NCBI GenBank assembly: GCA_039881145.1
Contig: JAYKKI010000023.1
Location: 6,424,501-6,488,500, forward strand
Reading direction: 5' to 3'
Source of the DNA: Druceiella hillmani
Lineage: Eukaryota > Arthropoda > Insecta > Lepidoptera > Hepialidae
DNA length: 64,000 bases
Part shown: in pieces, positions 36,117 through 49,389 of the stretch
How the letters are laid out: each line of letters opens with the position of its first letter
Position numbering within the stretch: the stretch's first letter is position 1
Notes under the pieces: model-generated
Seen by the model: the letters and a program-made list of their open reading frames with translations, nothing else
The model's database searches: none
What the model was told of the DNA's origin: nothing
Translations under genes and position numbers: made by a program

Positions 36117-38512
36117 AAAAAATAAAAAGACCACACACATCTTATATCGTGGTAACATTGATATGTAAAATATAATAGTGATATTGGAGTAGTTACATAA
36201 AAAGTCAATAAAATCACTATTTAATATAGAATGTATTTATTACGTGTTTTATACATTTTTTGCTTAAATATTTTAAAATATATTATTCTACAATCCGCTA
36301 TCAAGAAAGGCTCTTAAAAATTATTTAATGATGTTTGAAATAATGAAGTCAGTTTGAATAATAAATGCAGAAATGCTGTGATGCATTTACTTTTCAAAAT
36401 GACACTAAAACATTTAAGTTTTTCTCGGATTACTTTACCCCGGAACTGCTGTTATGGTGGAACTACGTAAGTTTCATAGATTCCATAAGTTACTTTTTAA
36501 CATGTTAATGGCATTATTGTCATCATGCGGCATCTATATTATACATTTGTTTTTTGATATCCAATATATTTTATATTGCCAAAATTCTAACGGAGATAAA
36601 ATGAACCGCGATTTAGGAAAGTCGGTACCTGTTGACATAAATATAACTAATATCAAAAAAGTATAACCTTTCTTTCCTAACCATCATGGAACTGAATACA
36701 ACTAAAACTGAATACATTGATAAAGAGCCTTTTGAATTTTGTAGACATTTTCTTTATATTCCAGATAGATCAAACATTTACAAAGCACTATTTTTACACA
36801 ATGTTTATATTCTAATATTTACATATAATATTTGCATATATATTTGTATATAATATTTAATGTTTACATATAATATTTGCTTGCCAAAATATAAAACTTT
36901 TCATGAGTTTAAACAATTAACCTGGTGGAGAAATGTTCCAGCGTATTATACACTCATTATTTCTGGAGAAACTGAGCAATATATCTTATTGTCACCAAAG
37001 AGGTTGTTATCAAAATTGTAAGAAATTATCTAGTTTTCATTGTGAGTTTTATGAAATCGAATAATAAAATATATGAAATACTTGGATTTGACGTACACTA
37101 TATTCACGATTTACACGAGATCGAATTTGTTGCGACGAGCTACATCAGTTTATTTAAATCACTAAGTCCTATAAAAATTTCAAAAACCTCTATAAGTGCA
37201 TATCTACACAAACTGTAAAATTGCTATATCATTATTTCCATATTTTTCATTAATTGAAATGAAAAAGTAAATTGATATTCCTACTGTGAAATATAGAGTT
37301 ATTATTCTTATTTTTTTTGTTTAGTTGATTCCTATTGGTCACGGTTTGATGTAATCCACTCCCACTCCGACGGTAGGTCTTTTGATCATATGCTTCTTTA
37401 AATTACTTATTAATTATGCACATAAGCCTTTGCTGGCGCAGGCTAGTTGGTGACGCGTTATGTTTCTGACTGTTATATGAAAGGACGATATTACAATATA
37501 TTTCATCGCGCGTTTACATTTATCAATAAGATTTTAGAAGGCGCGTTCAGTCTTTATATTTTCTTTCTCCTTTTATTTCTCTAGGAATTTTTTTGACGGT
37601 TCAAGACCAATTGTTCATTAGTTTTCTATTTGTTAATAATTATTTTATATTTAAAACCATTTATGTCTGCTTGTATGTTGACCATTCAAGGTTTTAGGTT
37701 AATCTGTAAGCAGGATATTGGGTTTTTAAGAAACTAACATCAACTAATAACCATAAAATAGAAAAATATTATGGGAGTCTGACTTATCTCTTCCTGATGA
37801 GAAATGTGAAGTAAATATTTATTTCTGAATTATGTATCGATGGAATGAAGTTTTTTGATATTATTTGTTTACACACTCCTTGTTTGAAAAAAAAACAAAA
37901 CATTGAAATTTAACCGCATTATTAATTTACAAACAAGTTTAATATCGTATACGTCTTAATTAATGTTTTGTTCTGAAAAAGAATACAATATTAATAATAG
38001 TGAAAACATAAACCTGTTTATTTTTAATGTACAATGAAATAATTAAAAAAAATTATAATAGGATGATTTAAAAAAAATCCAAAAAATTCGTCTTTTCAAA
38101 ATGTATCTAACGTGATTAGTTGGCAACCGATTTGACCACAGTCATAATATGTGCCGAAAGTAACGTTGTGGAAGTGCGAATAATGCATCACGCTAAAAGT
38201 TGACACAATCATGACAAAATCATCACTCATATTTCTTTGCATTCTTTTGGAATCCCTAATCGTTATTTTTGTAAACATTTTCTCAGTTTTTCGCCAATGA
38301 TATGAGTTTATTTTTTGTACAACAATATGTATCTAAGTTGTTGAATATAGCACTATGCTTCTTTTAGACGAAGTAATTTTTAAAAGGTGTAGTAGAGATA
38401 AATTAAATTGTCATAATTTTGTAATGTACTAATTTTTTATTTTATGTTCTAAATACTAAAAATTATATATTTCCAATTTTGTTCCCTTTGATTCAATAGG
38501 AATTACATTATT
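36117..38512. other. AT-rich non-coding DNA, nothing recognised
   Basis: A 70-codon frame at 36,454-36,666 contains a hydrophobic stretch but no recognisable family. TTTACATATAATATTTGC is repeated at about 36,818 and 36,863. No gene is supported. Confidence 0.4.
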
Positions 38513-38513
38513 C

Positions 38514-38553
<40 letters not shown>

Positions 38554-38554
38554 G
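38513..38554. repeat. (AT)n tract ending in CG on both sides
   Basis: The tract reads CGTATATA ... TATATACG, so the whole 42-base stretch is a palindrome. Confidence 0.95.
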
Positions 38555-38868
38555 AACTTCATTCTAGTGTGAAAAACAAGGGGAAAAGTAAATGATATCC
38601 TAATAATTATTTTGAAAACCTCTACCAATAAATACTGAAGTTACTCTTTTCTTTATACCTCATAATAAGAAATGGAATATTAGTCGAGTAACAATAATGA
38701 AGCAGCAATCAAAAACTTTGCGGTATAAAATCCCGATATATTTTTAATACTAGATTAACACCAGAAATATTTTACATTTTGGAATTCAACACGTTCATGT
38801 TCCAACAATTATCCAAGTACTCTCAAATTCATGGTGAAATTCAAAATTCCATTGAATTGAAAATTGTT

Positions 38869-38916
38869 GCGCAGAAAAATAAAAAGATATATATAATATC
38901 TTTTTATTTTTTGCGC
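38869..38916. repeat. 48-base hairpin with GCGC ends
   Basis: Arms GCGCAGAAAAATAAAAAGAT (from 38,869) and ATCTTTTTATTTTTTGCGC (to 38,916) pair almost perfectly around a short AT loop. Origin unknown. Confidence 0.88.
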
Positions 38917-39404
38917 ATAGATAGAAAATGTTGACATGCCCTCACTTCAATCGTATATATTCCATTAAGTAAAACCACTCGAAATGTCATAATTCAAGTC
39001 GCGGAAATTTTAATTATATTTTATTATATGATTATTAGCGAGCAGCTTACGATTTCTTTAATACATGTATCATCTCATAAATAAATATATGTTTGCGGAC
39101 TGTGAATTTTTAACTAAACTGATTAACTTAAAAACAAATAACGTCTGATCAAGTCAAGTAATATATATCCTTGGTATTACCTTCTGTTTCTCAATTATTG
39201 GCAAATTTGCAATCACTTCTGGTAGTGACAATCAAAGAAACGACAAATGATTCAATTAAGTCATTGCAACAAAAAAAATCTTGAATTAGTCGAGAATCAA
39301 ATGAAAATAATGTTAGCAAAAGATTTTATAAAACGATTACATACAATTCAAATATTTTCTGAGGCTATAAAGATTCCACAAAAATCGTATCAGGTAGGAC
39401 ACAA

Positions 39405-39570
39405 ACAACTCGTTTGTAGTGTAGTGTCTAGTGTAGTCTAGTGTCTGTTTGTAGTGTAGTGTCCTTCAGGATACAAATTAGGTAATTTGACATTTCTCTT
39501 TTAAAATTTAATTACTTAACTATCATAGATAATTAAGTAATTAAATTTTTTCTGTTTGTAGTGTAGTCTG
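39405..39570. repeat. GTTTGTAGTGTAGT repeats interrupted by a hairpin
   Basis: GTTTGTAGTGTAGT occurs at about 39,412, 39,446 and 39,554. A hairpin with 17-base arms AAAATTTAATTACTTAA (39,503-39,519) and TTAAGTAATTAAATTTT (39,533-39,549) lies between the last two. Confidence 0.85.
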
Positions 39571-41380
39571 ACTCACTGTTAGGATTGCCAAAATAATGTT
39601 CTGGTAGGTAAAATACAAAAGAGTAAAGAGTTAATCTTAAGAGTAACTTAAGAGTTTTGCTTAGCGAATGTCGTTAATAGAGTTTATCTCTTTTATCCAC
39701 CACTGGTGCAACATAGTGCAGTTGACGTAATGGGATCACTTTAGTCATCTCTTTGAAGTGTCTCTCGTAGAGTTCTTCTAGTCTCTACGTGAGTATAACT
39801 TATAAGACTACTCGTAAATTAATACTAGTTAAATAGAACTCACAGCAATTTCCTTCATAAATTACTTTAATAAGAATTTATGAGTGATAATATTAATCAT
39901 TAACTTCTTTTGTCATGCGAGATATGTTTCACGAGACTTTTAGAAGTATTACGTCAATTATTACTGCTACGTATTCAAATGAATTACAAGCGAACTCTTT
40001 ACTAGACAGAACACAGAGAAGTTTTAAAATATATACAATGAAAATATACAATTTTACAGAAGCTAAATTGAAGAGAAAGTTAGAGAAAAAACCAAAGATA
40101 AAATGTAACACTTAAAACTCTGAAATTCTAGAAAAAAATTGGTTCTTTATAATTCTTTTCAAACCACATAATATATGAAACAAACAATTAAGTTTTGTAT
40201 TTTGTTTGCCCTCTCCCAATTACCATATAAATATTTAAAATTTTTAGGTTTTTTTATTGTAAATTATGCAAGTTATGATCACATAGTTTTATCCTTAGAC
40301 GGATAGAAGATAAATAACATATTCTGTTTTTTTTGCAAAAAATGTCAAAACAATGTCATCCGCTAAACGTGCAAATATAATTCCGTGCAACACCCGCATG
40401 CAAAAGTTCTGACCATCCACAGACAACGTTTACAGCTATGATGGTGATAAATATTTAAAAACCAGTTATTCATCATCGTAAAACTTTATAGTTAAACGGA
40501 ATCTTCAACCATTTTGCTGCTCCTCCGCTGTCGCGCAACAAGAGAATAGCTGTTTGATGGTTATAAATTTCAAGTGGTTTTGTACTAAAAATGATGGAAT
40601 ATTTTAAATTTCATTGATAAACCTAGATTTGTTTTTTTCCAAATTTCAAATGTTGGAAATTTTATGAGGCCGAAGTAGCAACATATTCCCCCGATCTAGC
40701 AACTTTTAAAAAATGCACCATTCACGAAAAATTTACTTCTATTTATAAAAACAATTATGAATCGAAAATTTACTGAAGGACAGCACGAAAAAAAAGTAAA
40801 GTAGTAAAGAACGATTCCTAAATTAAACTCAATAAAAATTTGAAGTCGATAGCATATAATTTTTTTTTTATTTTAAGGCTAGTCAGATAAAAAGATGTTT
40901 GATGATATAATAGGAAGTAATTTAGACTTTGTATGACTAACAAACTCCTAAAAAAGAGAATGGATATATAACAAATATTAATGCACTATTAATATAATTT
41001 TCATGTTCCGCCACAACTTCTCTTTATAGTGTTAAATATCAAAGTGGAAATAGTCATAATATACTAGAGGTTTTAATGTATTTACAAGTCTATGTATACA
41101 ATATGCAACATTAGCAAAGCGTTTCACTTCTACGTCTAATAAAATTCTTCTAACATCGTCTTCGATGTGTCGGGCCGGCTACGGTTTTCTCTTTATTCAA
41201 AATTTTTTTGAAATGCGCCTTTAAGAATGTTTCTTTCAGCCAAAAAAAAACAAGACATTATTGCTATTTTAAAGACATTTAGAATCAGTATGCCTTTTGA
41301 ATGAAAGTAAGTAAGAAAACATTAAATAATGAGTTAATCAACTATTAAGTACAGCATGATTTCCAATTAAATCAAGATAA
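39571..41380. other. AT-rich non-coding DNA, nothing recognised
   Basis: Opposed frames at 39,915-40,115 share the same DNA and have no family. A GC-richer patch at 40,365-40,540 is unexplained. Confidence 0.4.
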
Positions 41381-41384
41381 TAAT

Positions 41385-41996
41385 ATGGAAAAAGAATATT
41401 CCTCGCATTTCCGGATAATAATATCCAATAACTTATACCCGGATATAGTACATAGTAGTTCTTGTTTCCTCTCTATCGAGGTGGAAAAGCGGTTGGTATT
41501 TTCATTCAAAACGAATAACGACCCACATATCACACATCGCATGCATTTAGTAAGAAAACTAAAATTCCGAGATTTTCGATTCACACCTGTTACTAGATTT
41601 CCGATTCAGACCTGCTACATTTCACCTGGGTCTGCCACAATAATAATATTTGCGTCGACGGAAATCATTAACAACTAAATTGAAATTAATTAAATAAAAT
41701 TCCTACGCGGTGTCGTTCGGTATAATGAACGTTGGAAGCACGTCCAGAAAAACCTCCAACACGACGTGGCGGTATCGTTGCGCTCAATGGAAATGCGAAA
41801 AATGGGAAGTGTATATTTTGAGGAATTAATTTACGCTAAGCGGCAGTTGGGCTTTATTTGCCTTCCGTGCGTTTCGGGTCTGCGACTATATGTTTATTTA
41901 AACTTCATAACAGATACTACGCATACGAAACTTGTTACGGCGATTCATAAGTATAAAATGCAAGATGTGGCGAAATATTTCATAAGTATAAAGTGA
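41385..41996 (+). other. Two unrecognised open frames, possible decayed coding DNA
   Basis: A 97-codon frame starts with ATG at 41,385 and ends at 41,678. A second frame, open from 41,694 to 41,993, reads KFLRGVVRYNERWKHVQKNL and on through MRKMGSVYFEELIYAKRQLG without an ATG at its start. Base composition, especially 41,700-41,900, is higher in GC than the flanks and the residue mix looks protein-like. I recognise no domain. The second frame stops shortly before palindromic repeat copy 4. A fragment of a transposon or of an unknown gene are both possible. Confidence 0.22.
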
Positions 41997-42017
41997 TACT
42001 TAATTTTAATAAGAAAA

Positions 42018-42121
42018 AGCTAATAGCCCACCTGAAGATTTTGTAATACAACGATACTTAGGTCGTGGTAAAGAGCTTAAAGACAGTAGAAATAATACTG
42101 CATCACGTAGTTTCATTTAAT
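42018..42121 (+). mobile_element. Palindromic repeat family P1, copy 4 (right arm only)
   Basis: Starts AGCTAATAGCCCACCTGAAG and ends CACGTAGTTTCATTTAAT. Only one arm is present. The hammerhead-like motif is present with GATA in place of GAAA and CTTAGG in place of CCTAGG, so it would be inactive. Confidence 0.9.
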
Positions 42122-42296
42122 CGGAATCGTATTTTTATTTTGTTTTTATCTCTTTTTTTTAATATCAATTTCTCTTCGTATTTCCAAATTCTTTGGCTAG
42201 TGTTTCTAAAATGGCAAATAAGTCGTAAAACTTATAACTAAATATTTCTTGACAAAGTGCAATTTGATATGGGAACTTCTTTGAAATTACTTTTAA

Positions 42297-42491
42297 AAGA
42301 TCTTTGCTAATAGCCACCTAAAGATGATGTAATACGACGAAACCTAGGTTGTGGTAAAGAAATTAAAGGAAGTAGAAATAATAATACATCACGTAGTTAC
42401 TCAAGAAATTAAAGGAAGTAGAAATAGTAATACATCACGTAATTGTGAATCATGAATTTCTACAAAATTGACGCCAAATATATTCAATATT
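42297..42491 (+). mobile_element. Palindromic repeat family P1, copy 5 (right arm, with duplication)
   Basis: Starts AAGATCTTTGCTAATAGCC and runs through CGAAACCTAGGTTGTGG to the outer tail AATTTCTACAAAATTGACGC. A 46-base unit is tandemly duplicated at 42,357-42,402 and 42,403-42,448. The core reads CTAAAGA instead of CTGAAGA. Confidence 0.9.
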
Positions 42492-43220
42492 TAAAAATAC
42501 GATATTGCGCAAAGTAGCACGCAAAACGTGCGATTATAAAATTTATGTTTGACAGCCAACTGATAACCGTTTCCATATAGAAAAGTTTTTTGAAATCAAT
42601 TTTTTATACTGAAATAATCGTGTCCGAGGCCTAATTCTTTTCAATACATAGTTTTTATGTTTATTTTTTCAGACTAAAAAGGGCTTGGTGGCTAATCAGA
42701 AATTGCGTTTTAAATAAAATATTTTGTATAATTAATTATATTTTTATGTAGCAAGAATTATATTTTCATGGTCACGATTAAAGTTACAGTTTGATAAATC
42801 CAGGAACTACGTCGAGAGTTTAGTAATTTTGAGTGCCTACGATATAATTATTGAGAAACGTTTTTATTCTGTTATACATTCAATGCTGTTTTTAGCGCTA
42901 TCAGGAGCGGTTGGCGGACGCTAGTAAACGTTTGTGTATATCTATATAATTTGTTATATGTCTGTCACTTCACAGCTTGTTCTTTCTAAAAAGCACTGCT
43001 TGTCCTTTCTAAACACACTTACCTGAAAATGAATTTTGTTTTTATGAAAAAGCATTCGAAACATATGATACGTAATAAAAATAAGCTAACGTAGAATTTG
43101 ACTCCCATATTTTTTCATCCGGTAAATCATTAAACATAATAACCCAAAGAAAGATATTGTAAATCGCTTTTTGTAATTTCACAGTAGACCGTAACCAAGT
43201 TTTAAAACGTTATACAATAA
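42492..43220. other. AT-rich non-coding DNA, nothing recognised
   Basis: A short GC-richer stretch at 42,890-42,935 (AGGAGCGGTTGGCGGACGC) is unexplained. Confidence 0.4.
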
Positions 43221-43275
43221 ACTTGTTAAGTGCGAGTAGAACTCATAATACGAAATTCCATACATACTATCCGTA
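43221..43275 (+). repeat. LINE-tail-like fragment
   Basis: GTTAAGTGCGAGTAGAACTC followed by ACGAAATTCCATAC matches the motif of the fragments at 12,270 and 35,398. Confidence 0.4.
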
Positions 43276-43604
43276 TCCGTACACAAAAACATTTAAGTGT
43301 CTATAGTAACGAAATGAAACTTTTTAAAAGTAAAAATATTATTTTTCACCTTATAAAATTAAAATATGTCACGACTTTTAAATATCAAAAATTGCTTAAA
43401 AGCTTTAAGATTTAGTGTCATTGTTATAGCTTTATAAAGATATGAAATCATTGCTCTAAATATACAAACTTTAAATATACATCTTTTTAAATAAACTTTT
43501 CTTTGAATTAATTCGGCTTTAACATTTTCCAAGAGGTTGGTGAGAGAGACATGTTTTTGTAGAAAGTTTCTAGCAATATAATTTAAACTATCTTACATAG
43601 AATT

Positions 43605-44585
43605 TTGACGAAAAATTTCATTTGGAAACCAGTGCGATTTATTTGATAATCTTGGTTAATGTGGTTCATTTCAAAAAGAGAAAATTAAAAATTTATGTGT
43701 GTTATTTGTTACATGCAATATTCCTTTTGATCAATTGAATAACGAAATATGCCAAAGATTTCTTAAGAAGTATTGTACTAATTAGATTATTCGTGAATAA
43801 TCCATGATTCGAAAAATTACCTGGTAACTATCTACGAAGCAGTGCTAAGTAAAATCGGCACCGATCAGTAGACGACACGACAGATTCATGTAAACGATAT
43901 ATAGCAAATTTGATTATTGAGAAATTATCCAAAGAACCCTCTACTCTTCATTTGGTTGCTAGCAAGGTCTCAAAAAGACAGTACAAGCATATAAACAGCG
44001 ACTGCCAAACCAAGCACTACCTCCAGAACCAATATTAATGCGATGGGGAAATTGATTGAAAGCTGTATTATTTTATGATGAGAACTTTTGGGCTATAAAA
44101 GAATTAATTGATCAATTTGGCAGTTCAGAAGCCATTGCAATTAATTAAGTCCAGCTGGCATTCGATGTTCCTTCAATGAAACAAAATATTGTCTTAATTG
44201 CAACACATTTCAATAATATACCCGACGCCATTGAGAGACGGGAAACTAAAAATCTTCCTTTGTGCAAGCCCTTGGAAATATTGGAGAAAAATATTGAACA
44301 GAGGAACACCCTTCCGAGTTCACTATTGAAAAAGGTCTGTGCCAAATTAAACACCGTTCAATATAAAATCCGGGTCTTGAAGGAATCAAGAAAGTTAACG
44401 TATTTATCAACGGCATCGTCCAAATACTGCCTGAAGAGGTTTTTGCATAAACAGTGCCAAATTTCAAGTTATGTCCAGTAACGTCAGTTGATGTGGAGAG
44501 GTCATTTTCAGCCTACAAATTAATATTAAGTGACTAACGTCACAAATTTGCTGTAGGAAATCTAGAAAAATATTTAATTGTTTAT
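43605..44585 (+). pseudogene. Second hAT-family transposase pseudogene, internally deleted
   Basis: Plus-strand frames give, in order and across stops and shifts: CNIPFDQLNNEICQRFLKKY (about 43,705-43,765), [20 protein letters not shown] (about 43,873-43,932), HLVASKV, then directly [20 protein letters not shown] (about 43,983-44,045), DQFGSSEAIAI, QLAFDVPSMKQN, LPLCKPLEIL, and finally PVTSVDVERSFSAYKLILSD and FAVGNLEKYLIVYCHKNYN before a stop near 44,610. The last part is the hAT C-terminal dimerisation region. The jump from HLVASKV to QAYKQRLP skips the central part of the RNase H-like domain, so a segment was lost. The protein type is that of insect hAT elements with CGGBP1-like relatives and differs clearly from the pseudogene at 6 kb. 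Confidence 0.8.
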
Positions 44586-44640
44586 TGTCACAAGAATTAC
44601 AACTGATTGATTAATAATCAGTTGTAATTCTTGTGGCAAT
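44586..44640. repeat. Palindrome at the 3' end of the hAT pseudogene
   Basis: Arms CAAGAATTACAACTGATT (44,591-44,608) and AATCAGTTGTAATTCTTG (44,616-44,633) pair perfectly with a 7-base loop; the pairing extends outward with one mismatch. The left arm contains the last codons of the transposase frame, so the right arm is an inverted copy of its end. Confidence 0.93.
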
Positions 44641-44761
44641 ATACAATTGACTAGCAAACGTACTTAATCTGTATAATCGGTGAGTATAATATTAATATGT
44701 ATATATATATACTTTATTTTCCGAATAGTGAAAAAAATATTCATAATGATTTGTCATTGTC

Positions 44762-44767
<6 letters not shown>

Positions 44768-44813
<46 letters not shown>
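44768..44813. repeat. (AT)n microsatellite
   Basis: About 46 bases of AT dinucleotides; a shorter run lies at 44,699-44,711. Confidence 0.96.
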
Positions 44814-44815
<2 letters not shown>

Positions 44816-47218
44816 GTAAAAATAAACGAAAATTCTAACAATATGATTTGAAAATACATAAGTTTTTAAGAACAATAACATAAACAAATCACGAAGCAGA
44901 ATTATTACATGCAAGGTTCTGACAAAATATTTCCAAAGATTTTGAAGCAACATTCATTGAAGTGATAATCTGATTGATGATTGTTATAGTGGCAACCACT
45001 GTCAATTAATAATTTAGATCCTCAAAGAAATTGTCAAATGCAAAATAATTCGTATACTAATAAAAAACTGCTGAGTCTTCCTATCAAACCCTATTATTTC
45101 AACGGTCTCATATATTTTTGTTCCACATAAAATATTGAGAGAGTCGACAGTATTGAGATGAGATTCAATTGGTATTTAAGGAAAAAGAGTAAAGCAGGGA
45201 AAATATTCCTTAAATACAACCAAGGTATTTGAATTGCATTCGACAGAGGTTAACAAGACTAAAATCAGTTATAATACGTACATACAATATTCATTAAATG
45301 GATTCAATATTATTATATTATTTTTAAGAAGAATTTTTTCTAAAATTTATTTGTTGTCTATATACATTTTGAGTCTCACAACGTTCCTCAATTCATGAAC
45401 CATTTAAAGTATGCAATTTTTTTTCTCGTCAAAAAAGATTATGGTTTATATAAACACAATTACAAACATAATTATAAACGCCCATTCATAACTTTTCAAG
45501 CACAATTCCTAATATATATTGAGATTTTGAGGTTAGAAGATTATGGCAGCCAAAAATAGATAGTCTATCATTGGCTGCCATTAAATTCATTCAAGCGTTT
45601 TATGGATCATAATCGGTGTTAAACTGAAGTTTATGAAGTTAGTAATAGGAACAGTTTTATGTGGAATAATATTGGATTGTAACATAAATTGAGTCAGTTA
45701 TTTAAATACTAGCTCGCATTGTGAGAGTTGAAGCTGAAAGTTAGTTTGACATTGCTGAAGTTTACGCGAACTAAATTAGGTATTAAAGATCTATAACGGA
45801 TAACAAGTGCCGTACATTTTAATCTAACTGGCATTAATATTTTATTTTATTTAATTTTCTTTTTCAATGAAAAATATTCTAAATTAGGGAATTCCCCAGC
45901 TTTATAAGGAGATTTATAGTACGTAGCAAATGTTTAGGAATAAATACAACTTAGTATTTTCTGAACGTAAACCCAGGCCATTGGTACATGTGTACGTCCG
46001 TGAATCTTGCACTGAGCAAAAAAAATGTGTGCAGATTTGTTAAAATATAATCAAGTAACCAAAGAGTATGCAAATTGAATCGAATCGCTAAGGAAACAAA
46101 GATGATAAATTTCAAACAACAATAAATAATTCTGAATGAACCCGCTCTCATGCTGCTTGCGAATTGTTTACTTCCATGTTTCTATTTGTCTTTCACGACT
46201 ATATAACTTTATACCGTTTATTACTTGACATTACAAAAAATTGGCACTTAAACATAACAAATATGGATGCAGATAACATTTTAATAATTTTTTTTAAAAC
46301 GAAAAATGCGAAATTATTAAAGTGATTTTATCATATTGTATATTATATTGAAAAAGTACGGTCGAAAAGATTTCTCGAAATATATGAACAAATTTGTTTA
46401 TTATCCTCTTGAAGGAATATTTAAATAAATGCGTTGGCATTAGTTTATTAATGACAATATTGATATACAATCAAGCATTGTACAAAATAAAATGTTACCA
46501 CTACATTTCTAACATTTTCATATTTTAGCGGTTGTTTATAGGCCTGAAGATAAAGGAAAAGTTCATGTTTTTATATCTATGAAAATTGTTACAAATTAAG
46601 ATATTTCATGAAACCTGTAAATTTAATTATATGTATAAGATAGCTTAAATACGCCAAAGAGTTTGTTTTTGATATCCTTTGTACCTTTTGGAAACTTCAG
46701 AATTTTTTGAAAATGTATTATCCATAGATTCATCTATCATACTATTAGCGAGGAGAATAGAAACAGAACACTAAAATAAACAATTTAATTTACACGAAAC
46801 GTATATTAGCGTTATGAGACATATGAATCCGTTTGAATGTATTGATGCTTTTAATTTTTGCGATCAATACCACTAAACGACCTTCTCATTTAAGTGAGGT
46901 AGCTTCCACTTTGGTTCACTCGCGCACATATCAAGTGTCCGTTTTCACTTGAAGACTAGAGTTAAGTTATATTGGTAGATAGATTATCTGAATAACTAAA
47001 TTATCTATTGAAGTTATATAACACTCATACAGAGACAGAATTATTCGAAAAACACAAATGAAAGTATAACACTAATTTATGACTAAAATTATAAGAAGGC
47101 TGAAATTTTAAATGAAGGTAAGTTCATCGATGTTACAAAAACGCTTGTTTAACTCCCATCTACCGTGACTATTCGATAAAATTTCCTTATTTTCTAAAGA
47201 CTTGCTTGTAGAATATCT
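44814..47218. other. AT-rich non-coding DNA with one hairpin
   Basis: A hairpin with arms ATGGCAGCCAA (45,543-45,553) and TTGGCTGCCAT (45,571-45,581) is present, with TAGATAGTCTATC inside. No gene recognised. Confidence 0.5.
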
Positions 47219-47229
47219 ATCGTTGCTTT

Positions 47230-47810
47230 CTCCAACACTTTTTTATCCAATTTTGCACTGGATTGTATAAGCACAAGTAACCACAAGCTGGTCCTAATCA
47301 AAATAATTGCATTAATTCCTGCACACTTTTTGAATTCCGAACAAGCCGACTAAAAGCATCATGATCATAAGGTCACCGACATTTGAGCAAACAAAACCCA
47401 TCCGCTTAATATAATTAAATATTTGAAATAGCATCACTTTAAAGACTAGCCAGCCGTAAACTCGGTCAGTGTTTACATCAGATGTCTCGCCTTCAAATGA
47501 AAACCCGCAATGAGAGAAATTTTCCAACGATTTCCGCCTGAGCTTTCCGTACTGCCGCACCTCCAATAAAATTTGTGTTAAAATCGTGACGCGAAGAACT
47601 ACTGAATCTTTCCTTTATGATCATCCGCTGATATATCATATCCACTTGGACAAAGTACGCTTCGCTCGTGAATTCTGATGGGAAGTTTGAATTAAATTCT
47701 TTTCACGATAAGTTCTTATTATGGCTGTCACTTTGAGAATGTACAAATTATTATTTGACATCAAGTTTGTCTCTTCATCCATAACCTGCAGATGGTCAAG
47801 CTGCATATGC
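47230..47810 (-). other. Unrecognised open frame with protein-like composition
   Basis: The minus-strand frame 47,566-47,312 (84 codons) reads on through SLENFSHCGFSFEGE and VFKVMLFQIFNYIKRMGFVC, then a hydrophobic GDLMIMMLLVGLF stretch. Upstream, another minus frame gives LIQTSHQNSRAKRTLSKWI. Downstream the DNA is duplicated at about 47,985. The hydrophobic segments suggest a membrane protein, but no family can be named; an insect chemoreceptor-like pseudogene was considered and is only weakly supported. Confidence 0.18.
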
Positions 47811-48065
47811 GGGTGAGATCATTTTATAATTTTATTTTATTATTTATATTATATTTTAATTTCCTTTCATATTAATTTTACTATAAGTACGTTACAATAT
47901 TAATGGTTTTCAATATTAGTCGGATAATTCCAATAAAAACCAGTATATTAAAATTATCATAATCCTTTCGCCCTTTTTATAGTTGGGCTTCAACACTTTT
48001 TATCCAACTAACATCGTATTGAATGAGTACAAGTAACTACAATTTGGTGTTGACTAAAATAATTT
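47230..48065. repeat. Diverged direct repeat, ~80 bases, 755 apart
   Basis: CCAACACTTTTTTATCCAA ... AGCACAAGTAACCACAAGC (47,235-47,310) recurs at 47,988-48,062 as TCAACACTTTTTATCCAAC ... AGTACAAGTAACTACAA, followed in both by AAAATAATT. On the minus strand both copies encode LLVLIQ in corresponding positions. Confidence 0.75.
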
Positions 48066-48074
48066 TATAATCTC

Positions 48075-49385
<1,311 letters not shown>

Positions 49386-49389
49386 GGAG

